Shown here piece after piece: positions 6,699 to 15,806 of a DNA stretch of 60,739 nucleotides. The notes beneath the pieces are model-generated. The model did not search any database. It saw only the letters and a list, made by a program, of their open reading frames with translations, and was not told where the DNA came from. Source of the stretch: Oxalobacter formigenes (GTDB lineage Bacteria > Pseudomonadota > Gammaproteobacteria > Burkholderiales > Burkholderiaceae_D); assembly GCA_019424645.1 (NCBI GenBank), contig JAHYZB010000048.1, positions 10,390 through 71,128 on the forward strand. Direction: 5' to 3'. How positions within the stretch are numbered: position 1 is the stretch's first letter; each line of letters begins with the position of its first letter. A program made the position numbers and the translations under genes.

Positions 6699-7333
6699 GC
6701 AAAAAAAATGCACATCTTGTCGCTATTCATTATATAAGAATGAGGTTATTCAAACCAGCAACACAATTATTCGTGTGTACCTCTGTGCTTCCCCTTAATT
6801 TGGGCGATATCTCTGTGAAAATCCTTCTGATTCAACCGCCGCCTTTTACTCTGCCACGCATCGATCATTACAAATGATTTACGTATGCTCTCATTATCTG
6901 TTTCTGCTTTGGATATATCTTTTGATGAGATATCGATTGTCATGAAAGAACCAATTAGGCATTGGCATTCTGATGAAGATGATTTGCTGGCACCGCCTAA
7001 CTATGACAAGGAATAATAGAAGTAAGACAATAATCGTAAAAAATGAGAGCGCTGTTGTTTTGTCTCTGGACGGAAAAAGGAATGATCGAAAAAATCAAAA
7101 ACGTCGTTGAAAGAACTTCGGCCAGTTTTATGCGCATGATTTGTTTTGCGCCCTTGTTTCGAACGGAACAGGCGCTTTTTAAATCATGCAGGGATTCAAT
7201 GACTTTTTTAAAAAAATCTCTTTATTCAATAGCTTGCAATAAATTTTGACGCCTAAAATTAGCACATAAATCACTACGTAAAATTTTCGGTAAACTGTCT
7301 GTACAATTCGCCATGTCTTTTTAAGGAATCATA
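6699..7333. other. Long intergenic stretch between tRNA-Thr and dsbC
   Basis: No firm gene. The plus strand holds two suggestive scraps: GTG at 6815 to TGA at 6877 reads VKILLIQPPPF and nine further residues, like the first strand of cobalamin-binding radical SAM proteins, and ATG at 6885 to TAA at 7016 gives 43 residues ending MKEPIRHWHSDEDDLLAPPN plus four. A GCGCC/GGCGC imperfect hairpin followed by five T lies near 7147-7180 and may end a short transcript. A 55-69 residue reading frame in 7043-7249 has no usable ribosome site and I do not call it. The final 80 bases supply the dsbC promoter region. Confidence 0.4.
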
Positions 7334-8068
7334 ATGAAATATTTCCTCGCAACTTTTCTGAGACGTTTTTCACTCGCTGCCCTGTTGCTGGCGGGATGTC
7401 TTGCCCATGCGGCGGCGACTTCACCAGAAGCCCGTATCCAGCAACGCCTGCAAAACTATCTTGGTGTCGACGTTCCCAGGAGCGCCATTGTCAAAACACC
7501 TTATATGGGTTTGTATGAAGTCAGCATCGGAAACAATCTCGTTTATACGGACAAACAGGCTCAATATCTGTTTCTCGGCGAAATCATGAATCTGGAAACG
7601 AGAGAGAATTACACTGAGGAAAAACTTAAAAAGATGGTTACCCGGTTTGCCGATCTGCCAAAAGATCTGGCCATCAAGATCGTGAAGGGAAACGGGAAAC
7701 GGGAAATCGCCGTTTTTTCCGATCCGAATTGCGGTTATTGCAAACGGTTTGAAGGCAACCTGAAAGAAATCGACAATGTGACGGTTTATCTTTATCCGTA
7801 CAATATTCTGTCGGCCAATTCGGTTGAGATTTCGAAAAATGCCTGGTGTTCGGCCAACCCTGCAAAAGCATGGGAAGACTGGATGCTGAATGGGAATGCA
7901 CCGGAAAAGGCAAAAGCCGATTGCAACTTCCCTAATGAAAAAATTCGCGAGCTGGGACAAAAACTCAAAGTCAGTGGAACACCGACTATTTTCTTTACTG
8001 ACAATACTCGCGTAGCAGGCGCTATCGATGCTGAATCACTTGAGAAAAAATTGAAATCGCTGAAATAA
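7334..8068 (+). CDS. dsbC: Thiol:disulfide interchange protein DsbC
   Basis: 244 residues. Periplasmic disulfide isomerase that corrects wrong disulfides in secreted proteins and is kept reduced by DsbD. The first 28 residues are an export signal (basic start, then LAALLLAG). The N-terminal dimerisation domain is followed by a linker and a thioredoxin fold with SDPNCGYCKRFE (active cysteines 133 and 136), a cis-proline SGTPTIFF near 227, and the second cysteine pair at 162 and 187 seen in the family. The signal carries LAGC at 19-22, a possible lipobox, so membrane anchoring is an alternative to cleavage after AHA. AAGGA sits 8 bases before the start. It is a single gene ended by a bidirectional terminator. 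Confidence 0.95.
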   Translation: MKYFLATFLRRFSLAALLLAGCLAHAAATSPEARIQQRLQNYLGVDVPRSAIVKTPYMGLYEVSIGNNLVYTDKQAQYLFLGEIMNLETRENYTEEKLKKMVTRFADLPKDLAIKIVKGNGKREIAVFSDPNCGYCKRFEGNLKEIDNVTVYLYPYNILSANSVEISKNAWCSANPAKAWEDWMLNGNAPEKAKADCNFPNEKIRELGQKLKVSGTPTIFFTDNTRVAGAIDAESLEKKLKSLK

Positions 8069-8083
8069 CCGGTTCCGGATAAT

Positions 8084-8124
8084 AAATAAATCCTGTCCAT
8101 TTCGCTAATGGACAGGATTTATTT
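8084..8124. terminator. Bidirectional terminator between dsbC and the EamA transporter
   Basis: A perfect 18-bp stem: AAATAAATCCTGTCCATT (8084-8101) pairs with 8107-8124 around a 5-base loop, with T-rich flank on the plus strand and A-rich flank supplying T on the minus strand. The right arm includes the transporter's stop codon. Confidence 0.9.
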
Positions 8125-9039
8125 TTGTATGATTTTATGGGCAAGCGCCTTGATGGAAGCTAGAGATATATTGAGAGATTTGCCCACAATAATGACGATC
8201 ACGGCCAGTATGATCATGAATATGCCGACAGCCATATTGACGGTCAGCGGTTCGTGAAACACGACGATACCCACAAAAACAGCCGTTAACGGTTCGAGCG
8301 CTCCGAGAATGGCCGTAACGGTCGAGCCGACGTTGTGAACTGCCCACACCATTGCAACGCAGGATACAACGGTTGGAACCAGCGCCAGCATGATGATGTC
8401 GAACCATGAAGCGACACCGGAGATCATTTCCAGATTCGCCCCGAATCCCAGTTTGATGAAGAAAATGCCGCTTCCGACGAGCAGTGCATAAAAGGTCAGT
8501 TTGTCCCCGTCCATTGTATTGACGCGTGTTTTATTGACGCCGACGATATAAAGCGCATAAGCCAGTGCCGACAGAAAAACGATGAATATGCCAAACATGC
8601 TCAATGACATTCCCTTGTCCCCTTTGTAGAGCAGGCCAATACCCACGAATGCCAGCATGATGGATGTGATTGTCGCCCAGGTAATTTTCTCCTTGAAAAA
8701 AATCGCCATGATGAGTGTCACCAGTATTGGATAAAAAAACAGGATGGTCGAGGCAATCCCCGATTCCATGTAGAGGTAACTCATGAAAAGAAACAGCGAC
8801 GACAACGCGAAAAGACTTCCAAGACCCATAAGTGGCAGGATATCGGCACGTTCGAGCCTGTATGATTTGCCCGTCAGCTTCAGGACTGCTCCCAGAAACA
8901 GGGTCGCAAAAAAATAGCGATAGAACAGGATGCTATCGTAATGCATTCCACGGGACATCAGGGGCAATGTAAACAGGGGAACCAGCCCGTAAGTCGCGGA
9001 AGAAATACAGCCATAAAGATAGCCTTTGATTTTATTCAT
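8119..9039 (-). CDS. EamA/DMT-superfamily transporter
   Basis: 306 residues with about ten hydrophobic segments, arranged as two repeats of five as in EamA permeases of the inner membrane. The second repeat contains GAFEP-like sequence (ILGALEPLTAVFVG), which is the conserved motif of the family. Substrates are metabolites or drugs and cannot be read from sequence. It begins MNKIKGYLYGCISSATYG, with the first helix immediately after. It is divergent from metH with 300 bases between the starts, and convergent with dsbC over a shared terminator. It is a single-gene unit. Confidence 0.9.
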   Translation of the reverse strand: MNKIKGYLYGCISSATYGLVPLFTLPLMSRGMHYDSILFYRYFFATLFLGAVLKLTGKSYRLERADILPLMGLGSLFALSSLFLFMSYLYMESGIASTILFFYPILVTLIMAIFFKEKITWATITSIMLAFVGIGLLYKGDKGMSLSMFGIFIVFLSALAYALYIVGVNKTRVNTMDGDKLTFYALLVGSGIFFIKLGFGANLEMISGVASWFDIIMLALVPTVVSCVAMVWAVHNVGSTVTAILGALEPLTAVFVGIVVFHEPLTVNMAVGIFMIILAVIVIIVGKSLNISLASIKALAHKIIQK

Positions 9040-9339
9040 GTTATTTGAGACTGTATTGCGGAAAAAGACGGTAAAAAAGTCTCATCATACCGAGTTCCCA
9101 TATGGAAACATCTATTTTCTCATTTTTCGATGTTTAATCTTTATATCGTTTATCAAAGATAAAAGTAAATCCGTTTTGACATTTTATCCATGACAAATCA
9201 GATGATGTTGGGTTTGAACAATCGATATTAACCCTGCCGTTCGTCTGGTCTGGTTGATTAAAGTATAATTTTCATCTTGTTGCTCCGTTTTTGACACAAT
9301 TGGAATCCGGAAATAATTAAACAGTTTTCTTCAATAAAA
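9040..9339. other. Divergent promoter region between the EamA gene and metH
   Basis: AT-rich, with no reading frame worth calling. On the plus strand TATAAT (9264-9269) lies 71 bases before metH and is the best -10 candidate; its -35 is poor. TTGACA occurs at 9176 but without a good -10 at the right distance. I looked for a cobalamin or SAM riboswitch and saw none; the space between the candidate -10 and metH is too short for one. Confidence 0.45.
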
Positions 9340-12300
9340 ATGACCTCGACAGAAAAAACCTCAACTGAAGCCCGTCTTCGCGAAATCATGTCCAAACGCA
9401 TTCTTGTTCTGGACGGTGCAATGGGTACGATGATCCAGCGTTACGGACTGACCGAAGAGGATTATCGGGGTGGCCCCGAAGGCCGGTTTGCCAATTTTGT
9501 GCCCCCCGCTTCCGAAAGCGAACGCGAACTGTTCGTCAAGGGAAACAATGAACTGTTGTCCCTGACCCAGCCGCACATTATTTCAGCCATTCATGAAGAA
9601 TACCTGAAGGCCGGCGCAGATGTGATCGAAACCAACACGTTTGGTGCGACTTCGATTGCCCAAGGCGACTATCACATGGCACATCTCGTTTATGAGATGA
9701 ATGTGCAATCGGCGAAAATCGCCCGTGAAATTTGTGACAAGTATTCAACGCCTGACAACCCTCGTTTCGTGGCGGGCTCCATTGGACCGACCCCAAAAAC
9801 AGCATCGATCTCACCCGATGTCAGCGATCCGGGTGCCCGTAATGTCACGTTCGATCAACTGGTCGAGGCGTATATGGAACAGATCAGGGGCTTGGTCGAA
9901 GGCGGTGCCGACCTGCTACTGGTCGAAACGGTTTTCGATACCCTGAACTGTAAAGCCGCTCTTTTCGCGATTGATTCGTTTTTCGAAGAATCCGGCAAAA
10001 AACTGCCGATCATGATTTCCGGTACGGTGACGGATGCTTCCGGCCGTATCCTGTCGGGACAAACCGTGACGGCTTTCTGGTATTCCATCCGCCATGCGCG
10101 TCCTTTGACGGTCGGGCTGAACTGCGCACTGGGTGCCGCACTGATGAGGCCTTATGTTGAGGAACTGTCGCGGATTGCCGATACGCATATCTGCATTTAT
10201 CCGAATGCCGGCTTGCCCAACCCGATGAGCGAAACAGGCTTTGACGAATTGCCTGAAGATACCTCAGCCTTTTTGAAGGAATTCGCCGAAAGCGGCTTTA
10301 TCAATGTTGTGGGCGGATGTTGCGGTACGACGCCTGACCATATTCGCGCTATCGCGAAAGCGGTCACACCTTTGCCTCCGAGAAAAATCCCGACTATTCC
10401 TCCAGCCATGCGCCTGTCCGGTCTGGAGCCTTTTAAAATCGACGATGAATCCTTGTTCGTCAATGTCGGCGAACGGACCAATGTGACGGGTTCCAAAGCG
10501 TTTGCACGCATGATCCTGAACGAGGAATACGATAACGCGTTAGCAGTCGCCCGCCAGCAAGTTGAAAACGGCGCGCAGATTATCGATATCAACATGGATG
10601 AAGCCATGCTGGATTCGGTCAGTGCGATGAAGCGCTTCCTGAATCTGATCGCGTCTGAACCGGAAATTTCCCGCGTTCCGGTCATGCTGGATTCGTCCAA
10701 ATGGGAAGTCATCGAAGCCGGCCTGAAATGCTTGCAGGGCAAGTCGATCGTCAACTCCATTTCACTGAAAAACGGCGAAGAAGAATTCATCCATCATGCC
10801 AAACTGTGCCGCCGTTATGGTGCCGCTATTATCGTAATGGCATTCGATGAAAAGGGACAGGCCGATACGTATCAGCGGAAAATCGACATCTGCAAACGGG
10901 CTTATGACTTGCTGGTCAATGAAGTCGGTTTCCCTGCCGAAGACATTATTTTCGACCCGAATATTTTTGCGATCGCGACCGGTATCGAAGAGCATAACAA
11001 TTATGCGGTCGATTTTATCGAAGCGACCCGCTGGATCAGGAATAACCTGCCGAATGCCCGTATCAGCGGTGGCGTTTCCAACGTCAGTTTCAGTTTGCGC
11101 GGCAATAATCCAGCCCGTGAGGCAATCCATACTGTTTTCCTGTATCACGCCATTTCAGCCGGGATGACGATGGGTATCGTCAATGCAGGCATGATGGGTG
11201 TTTACGACGAAATTCCGGAAGCTCTGCGTGAACGGGTTGAGGATGCTGTCCTGAATCGCCGCGAAGATGCAACGGAACGCCTGATTGACGTTGCCAGTGA
11301 ATTCCAGTCCGGCGACAAGAAAGAAGGTGAAAACCTTCAATGGAGAGAAGACTCCGTTAACAAACGCCTGTCTTATGCTTTTGTGCATGGCGTAACGGAT
11401 TTCATTATTGAAGACACTGAAGAAGCACTGCAGGATACGCTGAAAACTGGTGGCAAACCGATTGAGGTCATCGAAGGCCCCTTGATGGACGGCATGAATG
11501 CCGTTGGCGATCTCTTCGGGCAAGGCAAAATGTTCCTGCCTCAGGTCGTCAAATCCGCGCGTGTCATGAAACAGGCCGTTGCGCATCTGGTTCCTTATAT
11601 CGAGGAAGAGAAACGCCTGAGTGGCAGCAGCAAGACAAACGGAAAAATCGTGATTGCCACAGTCAAGGGTGACGTTCATGATATCGGTAAAAACATCGTC
11701 GCTGTTGTCCTCCAGTGCAATAATTTCGAAGTCGTCAATCTGGGGGTAATGGTTCCTTGCGCGGAAATCCTCGCCAAGGCCAAGGAAGTCAACGCCGATG
11801 CCATTGGTTTGTCCGGCCTGATTACACCGTCTCTGGAAGAAATGATGTACGTTGCCGGGGAAATGCAACGGGATGAATATTTCCGCTCACGCAACATTCC
11901 GCTTTTCATTGGTGGCGCAACCACCAGCAAAACCCATACTGCAGTCAAGATCGCACCGAATTATGAAGGCCCTGTCGTCCATGTGACGGATGCCTCCAGA
12001 ACGGTGACGGTCATTCAGGCACTGCTATCAGACAGCATTCGCGAGAAATATCTCAAGGTTCTGTCGGACGATTACGAGCATATCCGTGAATTGCATGCCC
12101 AGAAAAAACCCCAGAAGCTTTTGCCGATTGAAGACGCACGCAAAAACAAGGCAAAATTATCATTTGAGGGAAAGGATGCACCAAAACGGCCAACTTATCT
12201 CGGTCAGCGTTTCCTGAAAAACATCGATCTGGCCACGCTTGTCGATTATATCGACTGGTCGCCGTTTTTCCGGGTATGGGATTTGTCCGGTTCGTATCCA

Positions 12301-13101
12301 ACCATCTTAAACGATGCCGTCCACGGTGAAATGGCCAGAAAGGTTTTTGCCGATGGCCAGAAGATGCTGGAGAAACTGGTCCGTGGTAAATGGCTGACGG
12401 CGAATGCCACACTGGCATTGATGCCTGCCAACACTGTCAACGATGACGATATTGAAATCTATACCGATGAATCGCGCTCCAATGTCGCCTTTACTTATTA
12501 CGGTGTCCGACAGCAAAACGAAAAACCGGTGGTCGATGGCGTTCCACGCCCGAATCAGTGCATGTCCGATTTCATTGCGCCGAAATCTTCCGGAATAAAA
12601 GACTATATCGGCATGTTTGGTGTCACAACCGGTCTGGGAATCGAAAAACATCTTGAGCAATTCGAAGCTGAACTGGATGATTATGACGCTATCATGCTGA
12701 AAGCGCTTGCCGATCGTCTCGTCGAGGCTTTGGCTGAATACTTGCATGAACTGGTCAGAAAGGATCTGTGGGGATATTCGTCTGATGAAGCATTCACGAA
12801 TGAACAGCTCATCAAGGAACATTACAGGGGCATCAGGCCTGCCCCGGGATATCCCTCCTGCCCCGAACATACCGTGAAAGATGACCTCTTCCGGATATTG
12901 AAATGCGAGGAAATCGGCATGAAACTGACGGAGTCATACGCCATGTTGCCGACGGCATCCATTACCGGCTTTTATTTCGCCCATCCGGATGCGCATTACT
13001 TCACGATCGGGAAAATCGGAAAAGATCAGGTAAGCGATATGGCGAAAAGAAGGAATGTGCCTGAAGAACAGCTTTCCAGATGGCTGGCTCCGATTCTTTG
13101 A
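9340..13101 (+). CDS. metH: Cobalamin-dependent methionine synthase MetH
   Basis: 1253 residues, the full four-module length. It transfers the methyl group of 5-methyltetrahydrofolate to homocysteine through methylcobalamin. The homocysteine domain carries its zinc ligands at Cys262 (GLNCALG) and Cys327/328 (GGCCGTTPDH). The pterin domain starts near 375 with NVGERTNVTGSK. The cobalamin domain has the axial-His motif GDVHDIGKN with His near 780. The C-terminal reactivation domain for SAM and flavodoxin contains the RPAPGYPSCPEH motif near 1170. The start MTSTEKTSTE is followed by the conserved ILVLDGAMGT at 21-30. There is no sign of a split or frameshift. A PduO-type cobalamin adenosyltransferase occurs at 42306-42845. 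Confidence 0.98.
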   Translation: MTSTEKTSTEARLREIMSKRILVLDGAMGTMIQRYGLTEEDYRGGPEGRFANFVPPASESERELFVKGNNELLSLTQPHIISAIHEEYLKAGADVIETNTFGATSIAQGDYHMAHLVYEMNVQSAKIAREICDKYSTPDNPRFVAGSIGPTPKTASISPDVSDPGARNVTFDQLVEAYMEQIRGLVEGGADLLLVETVFDTLNCKAALFAIDSFFEESGKKLPIMISGTVTDASGRILSGQTVTAFWYSIRHARPLTVGLNCALGAALMRPYVEELSRIADTHICIYPNAGLPNPMSETGFDELPEDTSAFLKEFAESGFINVVGGCCGTTPDHIRAIAKAVTPLPPRKIPTIPPAMRLSGLEPFKIDDESLFVNVGERTNVTGSKAFARMILNEEYDNALAVARQQVENGAQIIDINMDEAMLDSVSAMKRFLNLIASEPEISRVPVMLDSSKWEVIEAGLKCLQGKSIVNSISLKNGEEEFIHHAKLCRRYGAAIIVMAFDEKGQADTYQRKIDICKRAYDLLVNEVGFPAEDIIFDPNIFAIATGIEEHNNYAVDFIEATRWIRNNLPNARISGGVSNVSFSLRGNNPAREAIHTVFLYHAISAGMTMGIVNAGMMGVYDEIPEALRERVEDAVLNRREDATERLIDVASEFQSGDKKEGENLQWREDSVNKRLSYAFVHGVTDFIIEDTEEALQDTLKTGGKPIEVIEGPLMDGMNAVGDLFGQGKMFLPQVVKSARVMKQAVAHLVPYIEEEKRLSGSSKTNGKIVIATVKGDVHDIGKNIVAVVLQCNNFEVVNLGVMVPCAEILAKAKEVNADAIGLSGLITPSLEEMMYVAGEMQRDEYFRSRNIPLFIGGATTSKTHTAVKIAPNYEGPVVHVTDASRTVTVIQALLSDSIREKYLKVLSDDYEHIRELHAQKKPQKLLPIEDARKNKAKLSFEGKDAPKRPTYLGQRFLKNIDLATLVDYIDWSPFFRVWDLSGSYPTILNDAVHGEMARKVFADGQKMLEKLVRGKWLTANATLALMPANTVNDDDIEIYTDESRSNVAFTYYGVRQQNEKPVVDGVPRPNQCMSDFIAPKSSGIKDYIGMFGVTTGLGIEKHLEQFEAELDDYDAIMLKALADRLVEALAEYLHELVRKDLWGYSSDEAFTNEQLIKEHYRGIRPAPGYPSCPEHTVKDDLFRILKCEEIGMKLTESYAMLPTASITGFYFAHPDAHYFTIGKIGKDQVSDMAKRRNVPEEQLSRWLAPIL

Positions 13102-13131
13102 TTGGGCTGACTGATTATTGACTGAATTGCC

Positions 13132-14955
13132 ATGACACAAGCTATCCAATATTGTATTGAACCCTTCGATCTGAATGCCCATCTGTTCAGGGTATCGATG
13201 ACGGTAAGCGATCCGGACAAAAACGGGCAACTGTTCAGGTTGCCGGCATGGATACCGGGTAGCTATATGATCCGGGAATTTGCCAAAAATATCGTCCAGA
13301 TCCGCTCCTTCAGCCAGAACAAAACCATTCGGCTGAACAAAATCGACAAGCATACATGGCAAGCGGAAACTTGTGACGGGCCGCTTACACTCAGCTATGA
13401 AGTGTATGCCTGGGATCTGTCTGTCCGGTCTGCACATGTGGATCAGACTCATGCTTTTTTCAACGGTTCGAGTGTTTTTCTGGAAGCAGTTGGACAGGAA
13501 AACCAGCCACATATCGTCGATATCAAAAAACCGGATTCACCTGATGCCCTGACATGGCGGGTCATAACGGCACTTCCGGAGCACACGGCCTCACGTTACG
13601 GCTTCGGAACGTATATAGCGAAAGATTACGATGAACTGATCGACTCGCCAGTAGAAATGGGCAACTTTATCCTGGGGCACTTTGAGGCTTGCGGCATACC
13701 CCATGAAATTGCCATTACCGGAAAAGTCCCCAATCTGGATCTGAAGCGTATTGAGGACGATCTCAAAAAAATCTGTGAAACCGAAATCGCTTTCTTCGAA
13801 CCGGAAACCCGAAAAGCACCTGTTTCACGATTTGTCTTTTTTGTCATGGTCGTCAAGAACGGTTATGGCGGACTCGAGCATCGCGCCTCTACCGCCCTGC
13901 TCTGTTCAAGGTCGTCGCTGCCATCGAAAAACAGGGCAGAAAATCCAAAACAGAAAATCGATGAGGATTATCTGCAATTTCTCGGATTGTGCAGCCACGA
14001 GTATTTCCATACGTGGAATGTCAAAAGGATCAAGCCGGCAGTGTTCGCCCCCTATGATCTGCAACAGGAAACCTATACACGCCTCTTGTGGATGTTCGAA
14101 GGCTTCACGAGCTATTACGACGACCTGACCATTGTCCGTAGCGGCATAACAAATGTAAGCACTTACTTGCACCAGATTGCCCAGACCATCAATAATGTAT
14201 TGCGTGGACGTGGCCGGTTCAAGCAGAGCATTGCCGACGCGAGTTTCGACGCATGGATCAAGTATTACCGGCAAGATGAAAATACGCCCAATGCGCTGGT
14301 CAGCTATTACACCAAAGGTTCGCTTGTTGCCCTTGCGCTCGATTTGACAATCCGGCTGGGTACTGGCAATAGCAGGTCGCTTGATGATGTCATGCGGGCA
14401 TTGTGGCATCGGTATGGCCGAGATTTTTATGAAGGCAAAAACTGCGGTATTTCCGATACGGAAGCGGAAACGATTATTGAAGAAATCAGCGGACTGGATT
14501 TGCAGGAATTCTTCAGAAAATATATTTACGGAACAACTGAAATTCCTCTGGCAGACCTGTTTTTCTCTTTCGGCGTTTTCATTAACGACGCGAATATCGA
14601 TGTAAAACCGGGTCTCGATATTCGCGTCAAGCGTTCAGGAAGCGATTGCGTCGTAACTCACGTATTTGAAGGCGGAGCTGCACACCGCGCGGGTATTTCA
14701 GCTGGCGACGTTCTGCTTGCCATCGATGGTTTGAGGGTCTCTTCGGAAAACCCTGCGGGGAATCTGGAAAAACAGCTTTCCCGTTATTCGGTCGGCGAAA
14801 AGGTAGAGGCTTTCGTTTTTCGCCGGGATGAATTGATGAAGTTCGACGTCATTCTTGCCGATGAACATATCCCGAAATTCATCCTGACCTTATCGAAAGA
14901 GGAAACGCCTCCGATGAAGGAAGCACGGCAACTCTGGCTTCACAAAGCCGAATAA
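13132..14955 (+). CDS. M61-family peptidase with PDZ domain
   Basis: 607 residues. It matches the M61 (glycyl aminopeptidase-like) zinc proteases: an N-terminal beta-rich domain, the zinc motif HEYFH at about 289-293 followed by TWNVKRIKP, and a downstream EGFTSYY (third ligand Glu and conserved Tyr). A PDZ domain lies near 515-580 (VFEGGAAHRAGISAGDVLLA). There is no signal peptide, so a cytoplasmic place is likely. Substrates are unknown; known members remove N-terminal Gly or Ala. It follows metH by 30 bases and may share its transcript. It ends convergent with trpC. Confidence 0.92.
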   Translation: MTQAIQYCIEPFDLNAHLFRVSMTVSDPDKNGQLFRLPAWIPGSYMIREFAKNIVQIRSFSQNKTIRLNKIDKHTWQAETCDGPLTLSYEVYAWDLSVRSAHVDQTHAFFNGSSVFLEAVGQENQPHIVDIKKPDSPDALTWRVITALPEHTASRYGFGTYIAKDYDELIDSPVEMGNFILGHFEACGIPHEIAITGKVPNLDLKRIEDDLKKICETEIAFFEPETRKAPVSRFVFFVMVVKNGYGGLEHRASTALLCSRSSLPSKNRAENPKQKIDEDYLQFLGLCSHEYFHTWNVKRIKPAVFAPYDLQQETYTRLLWMFEGFTSYYDDLTIVRSGITNVSTYLHQIAQTINNVLRGRGRFKQSIADASFDAWIKYYRQDENTPNALVSYYTKGSLVALALDLTIRLGTGNSRSLDDVMRALWHRYGRDFYEGKNCGISDTEAETIIEEISGLDLQEFFRKYIYGTTEIPLADLFFSFGVFINDANIDVKPGLDIRVKRSGSDCVVTHVFEGGAAHRAGISAGDVLLAIDGLRVSSENPAGNLEKQLSRYSVGEKVEAFVFRRDELMKFDVILADEHIPKFILTLSKEETPPMKEARQLWLHKAE

Positions 14956-14974
14956 ACGTGATTTTCAGCGACCC

Positions 14975-15005
14975 GTTCGCCTGATAATAAATTCTTCAGG
15001 CGAAC
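14975..15005. repeat. 10-bp inverted repeat at the M61/trpC convergence
   Basis: GTTCGCCTGA (14975-14984) and TCAGGCGAAC (14996-15005) pair perfectly over an 11-base loop. The right arm is the last ten bases of trpC including its stop. Neither side is followed by a T run, so it is at best a weak terminator; it could block exonucleases or act as a convergent-end hairpin. Confidence 0.55.
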
Positions 15006-15796
15006 AGCTTCGCCAGTTCTTCGCCCGGTTCTTTGGCACGCATAAACGCTTCACCGATCAGAAACGCATTGACACCGGCCTGACGCATTTTCTGAACGTC
15101 TTCCCTTTGCAGAATGCCCGACTCCGTGACAACCAGCTTGTCTTTCGGCAAGCCGGGCAACAGGTCGATTGTATTTTGAATCGATGTCTGGAAGGTCCGG
15201 AGATCGCGGTTATTGATTCCCAAAAGACTTGTTTTCAAGGCAAGCGCCCTTTCCAGTTCTTCAGCATTGTGAACTTCAACCAGAACGCTCATTCCCAATT
15301 CGAATGCACAGGCTTCGAGTTCAGCCATCTGGCTATCGGCCAAGGCGGCAACGATCAGAAGAATACAATCGGCACCCCATGCTCCGGCTTCATAAACCTG
15401 ATAGGGATCGATCATGAAATCCTTGCGTAAAACAGGCAGGAAACAGGCCGCTTTCGCTTGAAGCAGATAATCGGGGGAACCCTGGAAAAAATCCTTGTCA
15501 GTAAGCACTGACAAACACGCCGCACCATGTTTTTCATAGCTTCTTGCGATTTCATCAGGATAAAAAGCCTCACGAATAATCCCTTTTGAAGGCGATGCTT
15601 TCTTGACTTCGGCAATAACTCCTGCCTGGCCTGCTGCGATTTTCTGACGAAGCGCCTCTTCGAAATTCCGACGTACCCCCTTCAGATCAATATCGCTTTC
15701 GACTCTGTTTCGCAAAGCGGAAAATGACTCCCTTCTCTTGGCGAATTCGATTTCAAACTCTTTGACTGAAAGGATTTTTTTCAGAATGTCAGACAT
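14996..15796 (-). CDS. trpC: Indole-3-glycerol-phosphate synthase TrpC
   Basis: 266 residues from the ATG at 15796 (MSDILKKILSVK); a longer in-frame start would run deep into trpD and is rejected. It catalyses ring closure of CdRP to indole-3-glycerol phosphate in tryptophan synthesis. The TIM-barrel motifs are present: EVKKASPSKG near 67-76, VLTDKDFFQGS, VLRKDFMIDPYQV, LLGINNRDL and VTESGI, which hold the catalytic Lys and Glu residues. It starts 10 bases after trpD and is the last gene of the trpG-trpD-trpC group. Length is normal for the monofunctional enzyme. Confidence 0.97.
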   Translation of the reverse strand: MSDILKKILSVKEFEIEFAKRRESFSALRNRVESDIDLKGVRRNFEEALRQKIAAGQAGVIAEVKKASPSKGIIREAFYPDEIARSYEKHGAACLSVLTDKDFFQGSPDYLLQAKAACFLPVLRKDFMIDPYQVYEAGAWGADCILLIVAALADSQMAELEACAFELGMSVLVEVHNAEELERALALKTSLLGINNRDLRTFQTSIQNTIDLLPGLPKDKLVVTESGILQREDVQKMRQAGVNAFLIGEAFMRAKEPGEELAKLFA

Positions 15797-15806
15797 ATGC
15801 CGCCCG

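Noticed and set aside
7043..7249. 69-residue plus-strand frame upstream of dsbC
   Set aside because: No spaced ribosome site and no protein-like pattern; the nearby hairpin could belong to a short RNA but that is not supported.
9040..9339. Cobalamin or SAM riboswitch ahead of metH
   Set aside because: I see no B12-box-like or SAM-type pairing, and the likely promoter leaves too short a leader.
11155..11868. Long minus-strand frame inside metH
   Set aside because: Antisense to conserved metH codons; no ribosome site or recognisable product.
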